From positions 1-60,720 of the forward strand of contig JALSRD010000045.1 of the NCBI GenBank assembly GCA_026984935.1: 60,720 nucleotides of DNA. The letters are read 5' to 3'. The stretch comes from Desulfobacterales bacterium (GTDB lineage Bacteria; Desulfobacterota; Desulfobacteria; Desulfobacterales; JALSRD01). Position numbers and translations under genes: made by a program. The notes under the pieces are model-generated. The model worked only from the letters and a program-made list of their open reading frames with translations. It did no database searches and had not been told where the DNA came from. Shown here in pieces: positions 41,873-51,310 of the stretch (position 1 is the first letter of the stretch; every line of letters begins with the position of its first letter).

Positions 41873-43912
41873 ATGGCTCAAATCAATAAAATGGGCGTCA
41901 TCGGCGCCGGCAATATGGGCAGCGGCATCGCCCAGAAAATCGCCCAAGAAGGCATCCCCGTGGTGATGGTGGACATCAAACAGGAATTTGTCGACCGTGG
42001 CATGGGTACCATCCAAAAGATGCTGGACGAGGGCGTGGCGCGCAAGATCTTTTCGCCGCAGCAGGCCGACGAGATCCTGGGGCGCGTCAGCGGCACCACC
42101 GACATGGCGGCCGTGGCCGATGCGGATCTCGTCATCGAAGCGGTTTTCGAGGATAAAAAGGTGAAATCCGACCTCTTTCAGCGCCTGGACGAAATCTGTG
42201 CGCCGGCCACCATTCTGGCCACCAACACTTCCAGCTTCTACGTCCGTGAATTCGCCACCCAAACCCACCGCCCGGACCGCTTCATCGGCTTGCACTACTT
42301 CTTTCATCCGGCCAAGAACCGGCTGCTGGAAGTCATCCCCCACGAGGGCACCAGCCGGGCAACGCTCGAAAAAAGCCTGCTGGCGGCCAAGCTGCACGGC
42401 AAGACCCCCATCGTGGTCAAGGACGCGCCGGGGTTCTGCGTCAACCGGTTTTTCGTCCCCTTTTTGAACGAGGCCGCCCGCATGCTCGAAGAGCAACTGG
42501 CCAACATCCCCACCATCGAGAAAGCCGCCAAGCAGGCCTTTCGCATCGGCATGGGCGCCTTCGAGCTGATGAACGTCACCGGCATCCCCATCGCCGTGCA
42601 TGCGGCCACCACGCTGGGGGAAGAGCTGGGGCCTTTTTACGCACCTGCCGATATTCTGCGAGCGCAGATGCAGAAGCAAGAGAACTGGGACCTTACCGGT
42701 ACGGTGGATGAATCCGCCATAGAATCCATTGCCGACCGCTTCTTCGGTGTTTGTCTGGGGGTCGCCGCCGCATTGGTGGACGAAGGCGTGGCTTCCATCG
42801 AGGACACCGACCGCGGTGCCAAGATCGGGCTACGCTGGAGTGCCGGGCCCTTCGAAATCATGAACCGCATCGGCATCGACAAGACCTGCGCGGTGGTCGA
42901 AGCCATTTGCCAACGTTACCCGGACTTCACCTTCCCGAAGATCCTGGCGCGCCAGAGACAGGCGGGAAAGCCGTTCGCCTTCTCTTTCGTGGACCTGGAC
43001 ATCAAAGACAACGCGGCCTTTATCACGATCAATCGGCCCGAGGCCATGAACGCCCTGAACGAAACCGTGGTCGACCAGCTGGAAGCACGCTTCAGCGAAG
43101 CGGAGCAGAACCCTGCGGTTGCCGCCGTCGTCTTCCAGGGCGCCGGCAAGGCTTTCGTAGCCGGGGCCGACATCAAGTACTTCGTGGACAAGATCAAGGC
43201 CGGGCGTATTGACGACATCGTGGCCTTCACGCGCCGGGGCCACGAACTTCTGCTGCGCATCGAAAATTCAAAAAAGCTGACCATCGCGCTGATCGACGGA
43301 CTGTCGCTGGGCGGCGGCAGCGAACTGGCCCTGGCCTGCCGGGCCATCATCGGTACGCCGGCCGGTTCCATGGCCTTCCCGGAAACCGGCATCGGCATCT
43401 ATCCGGGTCTGGGCGGGATGCTGCGCCTGGCCCGGCACGTGGGGCCCGAACTGGCGAAGTATTACGTCTTTACCGGCGCGCCCCTCAGCATGGCGGATGC
43501 CGCCGCTCTGGGCATCGTCTCAAAAGTGGTGGCCCCGGCCGAGGTGGCAGATGCCGTGCAATCGCTGATTGCCGCACCGGCGAAAGACAAGTATACGCCG
43601 GTTGAAATCCCGGCACACCTCCAGCCGCTGGCGGAAACCTGCAGTCCGGAAAACGTCCAGCGCCTGCTGGTCGGCCAGCCGCCCCGGGGTGTACCCGACG
43701 AATTGGCCGCCAAAACCACCAAGATCATCGGCTACAAAGCACCGCTGGCCGTCGAACTGGCCAACCGCATCATCGACGCCCAGGTCGGAAAACCCATGCG
43801 TGAGGCCGTCGAGATCGAACTTGGCCACCTGGCCGAGATCTTCTCCACCGCCGACGCCCTGGAAGGCCTTTCGTCCGTTGGGCGCCGCCGGCCGGCATAC
43901 AAGGGCGCCTGA
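41873..43912 (+). CDS. 3-hydroxyacyl-CoA dehydrogenase / enoyl-CoA hydratase fusion (dehydrogenase first)
   Basis: Residues about 1-385 form the NAD-dependent 3-hydroxyacyl-CoA dehydrogenase (MGVIGAGNMGSGIAQKIAQE; GLHYFFHPAKNRLLEVIP), and about 390-679 a crotonase with both glutamates in GGGSELALACR and FPETGIGIYPGLGG. FadB and FadJ carry the crotonase first. This order is the reverse, as known for fused enzymes in several archaea and some anaerobes. It performs hydration and oxidation of an enoyl-CoA, feeding the thiolase. AGGAGG lies seven bases before the ATG at 41873. A GC-rich hairpin without T tract follows at 43958-43980. Confidence 0.88.
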   Translation: MAQINKMGVIGAGNMGSGIAQKIAQEGIPVVMVDIKQEFVDRGMGTIQKMLDEGVARKIFSPQQADEILGRVSGTTDMAAVADADLVIEAVFEDKKVKSDLFQRLDEICAPATILATNTSSFYVREFATQTHRPDRFIGLHYFFHPAKNRLLEVIPHEGTSRATLEKSLLAAKLHGKTPIVVKDAPGFCVNRFFVPFLNEAARMLEEQLANIPTIEKAAKQAFRIGMGAFELMNVTGIPIAVHAATTLGEELGPFYAPADILRAQMQKQENWDLTGTVDESAIESIADRFFGVCLGVAAALVDEGVASIEDTDRGAKIGLRWSAGPFEIMNRIGIDKTCAVVEAICQRYPDFTFPKILARQRQAGKPFAFSFVDLDIKDNAAFITINRPEAMNALNETVVDQLEARFSEAEQNPAVAAVVFQGAGKAFVAGADIKYFVDKIKAGRIDDIVAFTRRGHELLLRIENSKKLTIALIDGLSLGGGSELALACRAIIGTPAGSMAFPETGIGIYPGLGGMLRLARHVGPELAKYYVFTGAPLSMADAAALGIVSKVVAPAEVADAVQSLIAAPAKDKYTPVEIPAHLQPLAETCSPENVQRLLVGQPPRGVPDELAAKTTKIIGYKAPLAVELANRIIDAQVGKPMREAVEIELGHLAEIFSTADALEGLSSVGRRRPAYKGA

Positions 43913-44141
43913 AATGCCGCAGGCAACATGAGACTTGCTTTAGATTCCGGCCCGGCTGGCCCGCCGGAACAGGGCGGGCCCCATGAAATAACCCCGGCCG
44001 GCCGAAAATCCGGTCGGGAAGCGCCGTTTAACCCGTAAGCCCTATGCTCTGCATAAGCTGGCTTGGGCGGTTTGGGCACGGAAGATTCAGACCCTTTACA
44101 CCCGGATCACTCCCCGGTTTTATTAGAAAAGGACAGCCGCC

Positions 44142-46004
44142 ATGCACAAGCTACTGACAGACGATCCCGGCCGCAAAATGATGCTGCTGGGCAACGAGGC
44201 CATCGCCCGCGGGGCCATCGAAGCCGGTGTGGCCGTGGCCACCACTTACCCCGGCACGCCATCATCCGAGATTTCCTTCAACCTTTTCCAGATGTCACAG
44301 GAAAGCGACCTTTACTTCGAGTATTCCACCAACGAGAAGGTCGCCCTGGAAGTCGCCGCCGCCGCGGCCAACGCCGGCGTACGCGCCTTTTGCATGATGA
44401 AGCACGTGGGCATGAACGTGGCCGCCGACGCCCTGATGACCCTGGCATACGTGGGCACCAAGGCCGGTCTGGTGGTGCTCACCGCCGACGACCCTTTCCT
44501 GTTCTCCAGCCAGAACGAACAGGACAACCGCTATTACGGCAAACTCTCGGGGCTGCCGGTACTCGAACCCTCGTCGACAGATGAAGCCCGGGAAATGCTG
44601 ATCTATGCCTTCGATCTGTCCGAACAGCTGCAGGAACCGGTCATCTTCCGCACCACCACACGCATCAACCATTCTTCGGGCGAAGTGACCCTGGGCGCGA
44701 TCACGCCGCCGCTTACGCACGGAGACTTTGCCAAGGACCCCATGAACTATGTCACCGTACCGGCGGTTTCGCGCCAACTGCACGTCAAATTGCTGAAAAA
44801 TTATGCCAAAGCGCTCGAACTGTCTGAAGGCTCCACCTACAATATTGTCAGCGGCCAGGGCAGCGGCGGCATTATCTGCAACGGTGTCAGTTACAACTAT
44901 GTGCTTGACGCCGTCGACGACCTGGACATCGCAGACCGCGTCAAGGTGCTGCGTATGGGCTTTTCGCATCCCATGCCGGCCGGGCGCATCAAGGATTTTC
45001 TGAAAACCTGCGACAAGGTGCTGATCGTCGAAGAAGGCGAGCCGGTGATGGAGGAGGCTGTCAAAGCCCTTGCCCAGGAAGCCGGACTGACATTGCCCAT
45101 CTGCGGCAAGCGCGATGACCTGTTCTCCCGTTTGTACGAATTCGATCCGGGCATGGTGCGCCGCTGCCTGGCGCGCTACTTCGATGTGGCTTACACGCCG
45201 CCGGTGGCCGTGGACACTTCGGATGTCCCCGAGCTTCCCATGCGTCCGCCCAACCTGTGCGCCGGCTGCTCCCACCGGGCCACCTATCTGGAGGTGAGAA
45301 AAGCCGCCGACGCCCTAGATATGGAAACCATCTACCCCACGGACATCGGCTGCTACACCCTGGGTCTGCTGCCGCCCCTTTCCATGGCCGACTTTTTGAT
45401 CTGCATGGGTTCATCGGTGGGGACGGCATGTGGCTTCTCCAAAGTCACGGGCAAGAAAGTGATCGGTTTTATCGGCGACTCGACCTTCTTTCACTCCGGC
45501 ATCCCGGGTTTGATCAACGCGGTCTTCAACCGCCACAACTACACCCTGGTGATTCTCGACAACGGCATCACGGCCATGACCGGACACCAGCCCAACCCGG
45601 GGGTGGACATGTCGGTTTTCAACCTGGAGGGCTACGGCCGCATTTCAATTGAAAAGGTGGTGCGTGCGCTGGGTGTCGATCACGTGACGGTCATCAAACC
45701 TTACAAGGTCAACAAAAGTATCCAGGCCATCCAGGAGGCGCTGCAGTTCGAAGGGGTGTCGGTGATTATCTCGGAAGAGCCCTGTGCCCTGTTCGCCCAG
45801 AGCTACAAGCTGCGGAAAAAGCGCGCCTTTTTCATCAGCGAGGCGTGCAAGAATCACCGCGACTGCATCGACCAGCTGGCCTGCCCGGCCTTTTACATCG
45901 AAGCCGAACGCGTCAAAATTGATGCGGCCGCATGCATCGGCTGCGCGGTCTGTGCGCAGATCTGCCCGGAAAACGCTATCCGGCCTGTCAAAGCCGCCGG
46001 CTGA
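44142..46004 (+). CDS. iorA: indolepyruvate ferredoxin oxidoreductase, alpha subunit
   Basis: The 620-residue subunit oxidatively decarboxylates arylpyruvates (indole-, phenyl-, hydroxyphenylpyruvate) to arylacetyl-CoA with ferredoxin as acceptor. The N-terminal pyrimidine-binding part has TTYPGTPSSEISFNLF, and the thiamine diphosphate site reads IGFIGDSTFFHSGIPGL. The C-terminal ferredoxin domain shows one full cluster motif CIGCAVCAQICPENA, and a looser cysteine set before it (ACKNHRDCIDQLACPAF). It begins a pair with iorB and precedes paaK, pointing to aromatic amino acid catabolism. Confidence 0.92.
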   Translation: MHKLLTDDPGRKMMLLGNEAIARGAIEAGVAVATTYPGTPSSEISFNLFQMSQESDLYFEYSTNEKVALEVAAAAANAGVRAFCMMKHVGMNVAADALMTLAYVGTKAGLVVLTADDPFLFSSQNEQDNRYYGKLSGLPVLEPSSTDEAREMLIYAFDLSEQLQEPVIFRTTTRINHSSGEVTLGAITPPLTHGDFAKDPMNYVTVPAVSRQLHVKLLKNYAKALELSEGSTYNIVSGQGSGGIICNGVSYNYVLDAVDDLDIADRVKVLRMGFSHPMPAGRIKDFLKTCDKVLIVEEGEPVMEEAVKALAQEAGLTLPICGKRDDLFSRLYEFDPGMVRRCLARYFDVAYTPPVAVDTSDVPELPMRPPNLCAGCSHRATYLEVRKAADALDMETIYPTDIGCYTLGLLPPLSMADFLICMGSSVGTACGFSKVTGKKVIGFIGDSTFFHSGIPGLINAVFNRHNYTLVILDNGITAMTGHQPNPGVDMSVFNLEGYGRISIEKVVRALGVDHVTVIKPYKVNKSIQAIQEALQFEGVSVIISEEPCALFAQSYKLRKKRAFFISEACKNHRDCIDQLACPAFYIEAERVKIDAAACIGCAVCAQICPENAIRPVKAAG

Positions 46005-46047
46005 AAAGCTTTTGAACCTCAACCCACAGACAGGACACCTTATCGAT

Positions 46048-46641
46048 ATGGATACCACGAGACTGATCATTGTTGCAGTGGGCGGACAGGGCAACCTGCT
46101 GGCATCCAGCGTGCTCGGCCAGGCCGCCCTGCTGGCCGGAATTCCGGTACACATGAGTGAAATCCACGGCATGGCCCAACGCGGTGGCGTGGTCGAATCC
46201 GCCATGGTTTTTGGCAAGGCGCGCAGCCCGATCATTTCAGACGGCGAAGCCGATGTGCTGGTGGGCTTCGAGCCTCTGGAAACCCTGCGCTCCCTGAAAA
46301 GGTGCAGCGCACGGTCCGTTGCCGTGACCAACCTGGCGCCGCTGGCTCCCTTTACCGTGGCCATCGGGCAGGGAACCTATCCGGATGTGGAGGCGCTGCA
46401 GGCGCTGATCCGCCAAAAAACCCGACGCCTGATCGCCATGGATGCCGCTGCCCTGGCCGCAGAAGCCGGGAATCCGCGGGCCCTCAACATGGTTCTTCTG
46501 GGGGCGCTGATCCAAACCGGCGTGCTGCCCATGACCGCCGAACACGTTCAGAGCGCCATGCGCACGCACACCAAAAAAGCGTTTCTGGAATCCAACCTAA
46601 AGGCCTTTGATCTCGGTTTTGCAGCCGCCGGGAAGCTTTGA
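46048..46641 (+). CDS. iorB: indolepyruvate ferredoxin oxidoreductase, beta subunit
   Basis: The 197-residue gamma-type domain protein has VAVGGQGNLLASSVLGQAAL and HMSEIHGMAQRGGVVESAM, the signature of 2-oxoacid oxidoreductase beta/gamma subunits of the Ior type, which bind CoA. I set the start at the ATG at 46048. The frame stays open upstream but there overlaps iorA. It lies 43 bases after iorA and forms the heterodimer with it. Confidence 0.92.
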   Translation: MDTTRLIIVAVGGQGNLLASSVLGQAALLAGIPVHMSEIHGMAQRGGVVESAMVFGKARSPIISDGEADVLVGFEPLETLRSLKRCSARSVAVTNLAPLAPFTVAIGQGTYPDVEALQALIRQKTRRLIAMDAAALAAEAGNPRALNMVLLGALIQTGVLPMTAEHVQSAMRTHTKKAFLESNLKAFDLGFAAAGKL

Positions 46642-46718
46642 AGCCTGCAACCGCCGCAAAAGGCGGCCGGCCTGAAGAAAAAAGCCCTTTGCGCCACTCA
46701 CAGTAAGGAGGAAAAACG

Positions 46719-48026
46719 ATGCTCTGGAACAAGAAAGCGGAAACCATGACGGTGGAAGCGCTACAGAAACTGCAGCTGGAAAAACTGCGCGAAACGGTTG
46801 CCCGGGTGCAGAAGAAAGTGCCCTTCTACCGCCGTAAATTCAAAGAGGCCGGCATCAAGCCCGATGATATCCAGCGTCTGGAGGATGTGGCCAAACTGCC
46901 CTTTACGGTAAAAACCGACCTGCGCGACGAGTACCCTTTTGGCCTGTGCGCCGTGCCTTTCAAAGACGTGGTGCGTGTACACGCCTCTTCGGGCACCACC
47001 GGAAAACCGATCACCGGCCCCTACACGGCGGATGACCTCGGTTTCTGGGCCGAGTGCATGGCACGCAATTTCACCGCCGCCGGCGTCACCGGTGAGGACA
47101 TCGTTCAGAATGCCTACGGCTACGGCCTGTTCACCGGCGGCCTGGGCTTCCACCTGGGCGCATCTCTGGTGAAATGTGCGGTCGTTCCCACCAGTTCCGG
47201 ACTCACCGAGCGCCAGATAACGATCATGAAGGATTTCGGCTCCACGGTGCTGTGCTGCACACCGTCCTATGCCCTGACCATCGCCGAGCGCGCCGAAGAA
47301 ATGAAGATCAACGTCCGCGACCTGCCGCTGCGTGTCGGCATCTTCGGAGCCGAGCCCTGGACAACCCCCATGCGCCAGGAAATCGAGGCCCGGCTGGGCA
47401 TCAAGGCCATGGAAGCCTACGGGCTCACCGAACTGGGCGGGCCGGGAGTGGCCTTCGACTGCGAGGCCCAGGACGGTCTGCACATCAACGAGGACCACTA
47501 CCTGGCGGAAATCGTGGATCCGGTGACCTTCGAACCCGTACCGGAAGGGGAAAAAGGCGAACTGATCTTCACTTCGCTGCAGCGCCAGGCCATGCCCATG
47601 ATTCGATACCGCACCAAGGACATCACACGTCTGCGGCGCGAAAAATGCGCCTGCGGCCGGACCCTGGTCAAGATGGACAAAGTCTTCGGGCGCACGGACG
47701 ATATGCTGATCATCAGCGGCGTCAATGTCTTCCCCTCCCAGATCGAAGCGCTCCTGTTGGAAATCGAAGAGGTCGAGCCCCAGTACCGCCTGGTGGTGCG
47801 CAAAAAAGGCTACCTCGATCAGCTCATCGTGCAGGTGGAAGGCAGAAAGGAAGTTTATGAAGCCGGCGCGGAAAAGCGCTTCGAAATCGAGGCCAAGATC
47901 GCCGGCCACATCAAAGGCATGATGGGCATCAGCGTCGAGGTCAACCTGGTGGAACCCAAGTTTATCGCCCGCAGCGAGGGCAAAGCGCTGCGCGTGGTGG
48001 ACGAGCGCCCCAAACAGCTGCGCTGA
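46719..48026 (+). CDS. paaK: phenylacetate-CoA ligase
   Basis: The 435-residue adenylate-forming enzyme carries the AMP-binding loop HASSGTTGKPITGPY, FGAEPWTTPMR and YGLTELGGPGVAFDC typical of PaaK. It activates phenylacetate (or a related aryl acid) to its CoA ester, or could run toward acid plus ATP from the arylacetyl-CoA produced by Ior. AAGGAGG precedes the ATG. It is the last gene of the acyl-CoA module. Confidence 0.92.
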   Translation: MLWNKKAETMTVEALQKLQLEKLRETVARVQKKVPFYRRKFKEAGIKPDDIQRLEDVAKLPFTVKTDLRDEYPFGLCAVPFKDVVRVHASSGTTGKPITGPYTADDLGFWAECMARNFTAAGVTGEDIVQNAYGYGLFTGGLGFHLGASLVKCAVVPTSSGLTERQITIMKDFGSTVLCCTPSYALTIAERAEEMKINVRDLPLRVGIFGAEPWTTPMRQEIEARLGIKAMEAYGLTELGGPGVAFDCEAQDGLHINEDHYLAEIVDPVTFEPVPEGEKGELIFTSLQRQAMPMIRYRTKDITRLRREKCACGRTLVKMDKVFGRTDDMLIISGVNVFPSQIEALLLEIEEVEPQYRLVVRKKGYLDQLIVQVEGRKEVYEAGAEKRFEIEAKIAGHIKGMMGISVEVNLVEPKFIARSEGKALRVVDERPKQLR

Positions 48027-48353
48027 CTGCGGGGCATCAAAAAAAATAATGCAGGCCGGCCGCACGCTGTTGCGCCCGCTGAAACTGGAAATTCGTGAAA
48101 CCGGATCCTGCGTTCAAGCGGTCGCCTGCATTGTTTTAACATTTCAGCCTCTTTGCCCAATGTGGCAGGCGCTTGCAGACTATCGACGATTTCGTAAAAA
48201 GTTCGGATTTTTTCGCTCGCCCAAACCTTTTCAAAAGCTGTGCAACATTGCGCCAAATCCCGAAAACGTTGTCGCTTTTCTCCTCAAACAGCCTGGGGTT
48301 TTCAACGCTCAACGATGCACAGCGCTTTTAGACGAAAAGTCTTAAAACCCGCT

Positions 48354-48386
48354 CGAAAGCGACTTTTTAGGAGCCTGTCGCTTTCG
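48354..48386. repeat. inverted repeat in the gap after paaK
   Basis: CGAAAGCGAC (48354-48363) and GTCGCTTTCG (48377-48386) are perfect 10-bp arms around 13 bases. No T run follows, so this is not a typical intrinsic terminator. The 477-base gap 48027-48503 otherwise contains AT-richer sequence with only a weak 98-codon frame that I do not accept as a gene. Confidence 0.55.
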
Positions 48387-48503
48387 TCTGCAGATACTGT
48401 AGAAACGATCGATCCCGTAAATCCTCCTTTTTCCTTGACCGCAACAAACCGGTCCCGATAAAATACCCACTACTGCTTTTTTCATGTAAACCGGCGCTCA
48501 GGG

Positions 48504-50441
48504 ATGGTGGCGACGCAGATGCCCTCGAACACACCCAAATTCGGCCCAGGTGAAAAAACCTCCGGTATTGGTCCGGCGAGCTACCGTGTCCTGCTGGATT
48601 TTCTACCCGATCCGGTGTTTGTACTGGACATGCAGTACCGCCTCACCTATGTCAACCCGGCCTTTGTCAAAACCTTCGGCTGGCAGTTTGAGGAAATCGC
48701 AGGGCGGCAAATCCCCTTTATCCCCGAGAACCTGAAAGCTGAAACGCGGGCAGGCTCCCGCCGCCTGCTGCGTGAGAAGGTGATTCACGGCATCCACACC
48801 CAACGCCTGACCAAAGAAGGCCGGCTGCTCGACGTGGTCCTGGACTGTGCGCTGTTTTATGAAGAAGCGGATCAAACGCCCTCCGGCCAGGTGGTCATTT
48901 TGCGTGATGTGACTCGTGAGAGACGCACGGCGCGCAGCAACCAGGCGCTGTTTCGCATTGCCATGGCCCTGCCGCGCTACCGCCGGCTGGACGAACTGCT
49001 GGAATTCATCATCAAGGAAGTCCAGGACCTGATCGGCGCACGGGGCGCATCGGTCATCCTGCTGGATGAGCGCCGCCGGGAATTTTTCATCCGTGTGGCC
49101 TCTTTCGATGACAGGGCGGCCGGAAAAAAAATGCGCGAAATCCGCTTTCCCGCCGACCAGGGGGTGGCCGGACAGGTGCTCAAGACCGGCAAACCGCTCA
49201 TCGTGCCGGACACTTCCCAAAGCCCGTATTTCTTCCGGCAGGTGGACCGGCAGGTGGGCTACCGCACCCTGAACATGCTCGATGTGCCCATCCAGACGCA
49301 GTCACGCACCATCGGTGTGCTGTGCGCCGTCAACAAGAAGCAGGGGGCGTTCGACGATGCCGACATGCAGCTTCTGGCCACTGTGGGCTCCATGGTGGCG
49401 CTGCCGCTGGAGAACGCGCGTATCAACGATGCCCTCAAACGCTCCTACGAAGAACTGAAAAGCGTGAACCGTGCCAAGGGCCGCGTGATTCATCATCTTT
49501 CCCATGAGCTGAAGACACCCGTGGCGGTGCTTGCCGCTTCGCTGAACCTGTTGGCCAGAAAACTTCCCGCCTCCGGCATTCGTGGCTGGCAGCGTACTAT
49601 AGAGCGCTCCCAGCGCAACCTCAAACGGCTGCTGGACATGCAGTACGAAATCGAGGATATCCTGCACCAGCGCCGGTTCGAGACCTACCGCATGCTCTCT
49701 GTGCTTCTGGATTCCTGTTCGGATGTCATCGAGGCCCTGGCTGCAGAGCAACTGCAGAGCGAGGATGCCACGGCCGCCATCCGCCGGCGTATAGACGAAC
49801 TTTTCGGTCCCACTGAGGCCGTCTGCCATGACATCCGGCTGGCACGTTTCACCCGTCGGCGCATCGATGGCCTGCGGCCGTACTTTGCCCACCGCCGCCT
49901 GTCACTGAAAGTTGAGACGACATCCGATGCTGTCGTTCGGATTCCCGAAGACGTGCTGGCGAAAGTCATCGACGGCCTGGTGCGCAACGCCGTGGAAAAC
50001 ACGCCCGACGGCGCACGTATCGAGGTGCGCGTACAAGACCGCCGGAATGGTCCGTTGCTCGAAGTCCGGGACTGCGGTGTCGGTATCCAGAAGGAGGACC
50101 GGCGCCTGATCTTCGAAAACTACTTTCCGTCTCAGGACCTTTCGCAGTATGCGACGCGCAAGCCTTATGACTTCAATGCCGGCGGCAAGGGGTTCGACCT
50201 GCTGCGCATGAAGATTTTTTCCGAACGTTACCATTTCACAATCGACCTGCGTTCCCGCCGCTGCAAATTTTTACGCGTTGCCGACGACCGATGTCCCGGC
50301 GATACAGCTGCCTGCCGCCACCTGAAAGAGCCCGGCGATTGTCTGGAGACCGGCGGTACATCCGTACAGGTGCAGTTTCGTTCGGCGGCCAGTACTGACA
50401 GCCGTCTGCGGGAGGTTTGTACTCTGGAAGAGAGCCTGTAA
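48504..50441 (+). CDS. PAS-GAF sensor histidine kinase
   Basis: The 645-residue soluble kinase has a PAS domain (about 25-140; FLPDPVFVLDMQYRLTYVNP), a GAF domain (about 150-305) and a kinase module. The phosphoacceptor is His334 in LSHELKTP, followed by an N box VIDGLVRNAVENTPDGARI and G1 VRDCGVGIQ. No membrane segment is seen, so it senses a cytoplasmic signal. A small downstream kinase and a regulator follow within a few bases. The ribosome binding site at 48504 is poor. A second ATG lies at 48519. Confidence 0.85.
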   Translation: MVATQMPSNTPKFGPGEKTSGIGPASYRVLLDFLPDPVFVLDMQYRLTYVNPAFVKTFGWQFEEIAGRQIPFIPENLKAETRAGSRRLLREKVIHGIHTQRLTKEGRLLDVVLDCALFYEEADQTPSGQVVILRDVTRERRTARSNQALFRIAMALPRYRRLDELLEFIIKEVQDLIGARGASVILLDERRREFFIRVASFDDRAAGKKMREIRFPADQGVAGQVLKTGKPLIVPDTSQSPYFFRQVDRQVGYRTLNMLDVPIQTQSRTIGVLCAVNKKQGAFDDADMQLLATVGSMVALPLENARINDALKRSYEELKSVNRAKGRVIHHLSHELKTPVAVLAASLNLLARKLPASGIRGWQRTIERSQRNLKRLLDMQYEIEDILHQRRFETYRMLSVLLDSCSDVIEALAAEQLQSEDATAAIRRRIDELFGPTEAVCHDIRLARFTRRRIDGLRPYFAHRRLSLKVETTSDAVVRIPEDVLAKVIDGLVRNAVENTPDGARIEVRVQDRRNGPLLEVRDCGVGIQKEDRRLIFENYFPSQDLSQYATRKPYDFNAGGKGFDLLRMKIFSERYHFTIDLRSRRCKFLRVADDRCPGDTAACRHLKEPGDCLETGGTSVQVQFRSAASTDSRLREVCTLEESL

Positions 50442-50444
50442 CGC

Positions 50445-51290
50445 ATGAACTTGACGAAGCATACCAAAAACCCTCTGCCGGCAGCAAGCGACGACCGGCG
50501 CCCCGATTTTTTTCGCGAGCTGCAAATCGAATTTTTGATCCACGAACTCAAGGGGCCGGTATCCGTCGCCGAAACCGGAATCCGCACGCTCCTGGAGCAG
50601 CGCGAAAAATTCGGTCCCCTTTCGCCGCGCCAGGAAAAAACGCTCAAAAGGGCATTGCGCAACATCCGCAAAACCCGCCAGATGATGCATCACCTGCTGG
50701 AAATCGGACGCTCCCAGTCGGGCTGTTTTGCCTGCGCCTGTTTTTTTCCGGCGGAAGTCGTTTTCGATACCCTGGTGGAAGCCCTCGAAGTCATGCAGGG
50801 GGGTATTTGCGAACAGCTGGCCGCCGCCGCCGATGAAAAAGTCCGGCGCGATGTCCTGGCCGCGAACGGCATTCATCTGGTCGTGGACGCCAGCGCGTTG
50901 CAGGTACAGGTGCTGCAGGACGAAATCAAGTTTCGGCAAATCGTGGGCAACCTGATCAAAAACGCGCTGCACTACCGCCGGCAGACGCTCCGTCTGCACC
51001 TGACGGCTGAAGGCGGTCGGGTGGTTTTTGAGGTGTGCGACGACGGTCCCGGCATCGCGCCCCGACATCACGAGATGGTTTTCCGGCGCTATGCCCAGAT
51101 TGAGACCGATGGCGCACCGAACCGCAGCGGGCACGGCCTTGGGCTGGCCGGTGCACTGGTTCTGGCCAAAAGCATGGGCGGTGATATCGAGCTCGAAAGC
51201 AAAAAAGGCCGCGGTGCCACATTCCGCCTGATACTGCCGGTCAGCATGGCGCAGACGCCGGCCGAACAAAATCGCAACACTTCCATCTGA
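50445..51290 (+). CDS. sensor-less histidine kinase
   Basis: The 281-residue protein starts almost directly with the dimerisation helix, with His33 in FLIHELKGPVSVAETG. It continues with the N box IVGNLIKNALHYRRQTLRLH, the G1 segment CDDGPGIAPRHHEMVF and G2 GHGLGLAGALVLAKSMGG. It has no sensor domain, so input probably comes through the preceding PAS-GAF kinase, three bases upstream, perhaps by heterodimerisation or phosphotransfer, or by protein contact. Its target is likely the next gene's regulator. Confidence 0.82.
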   Translation: MNLTKHTKNPLPAASDDRRPDFFRELQIEFLIHELKGPVSVAETGIRTLLEQREKFGPLSPRQEKTLKRALRNIRKTRQMMHHLLEIGRSQSGCFACACFFPAEVVFDTLVEALEVMQGGICEQLAAAADEKVRRDVLAANGIHLVVDASALQVQVLQDEIKFRQIVGNLIKNALHYRRQTLRLHLTAEGGRVVFEVCDDGPGIAPRHHEMVFRRYAQIETDGAPNRSGHGLGLAGALVLAKSMGGDIELESKKGRGATFRLILPVSMAQTPAEQNRNTSI

Positions 51291-51310
51291 CCTAAGAAAA
51301 GGAGCCTGCA

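Noticed and set aside
43958-43980. GC-rich hairpin after the fusion enzyme gene as a terminator
   Set aside because: The 8-bp stem is perfect but no T run follows, so intrinsic termination is not supported.
48049-48345. 98-codon plus-strand frame after paaK
   Set aside because: It has no ribosome binding site and no recognisable features, and its composition is like the surrounding non-coding gap.
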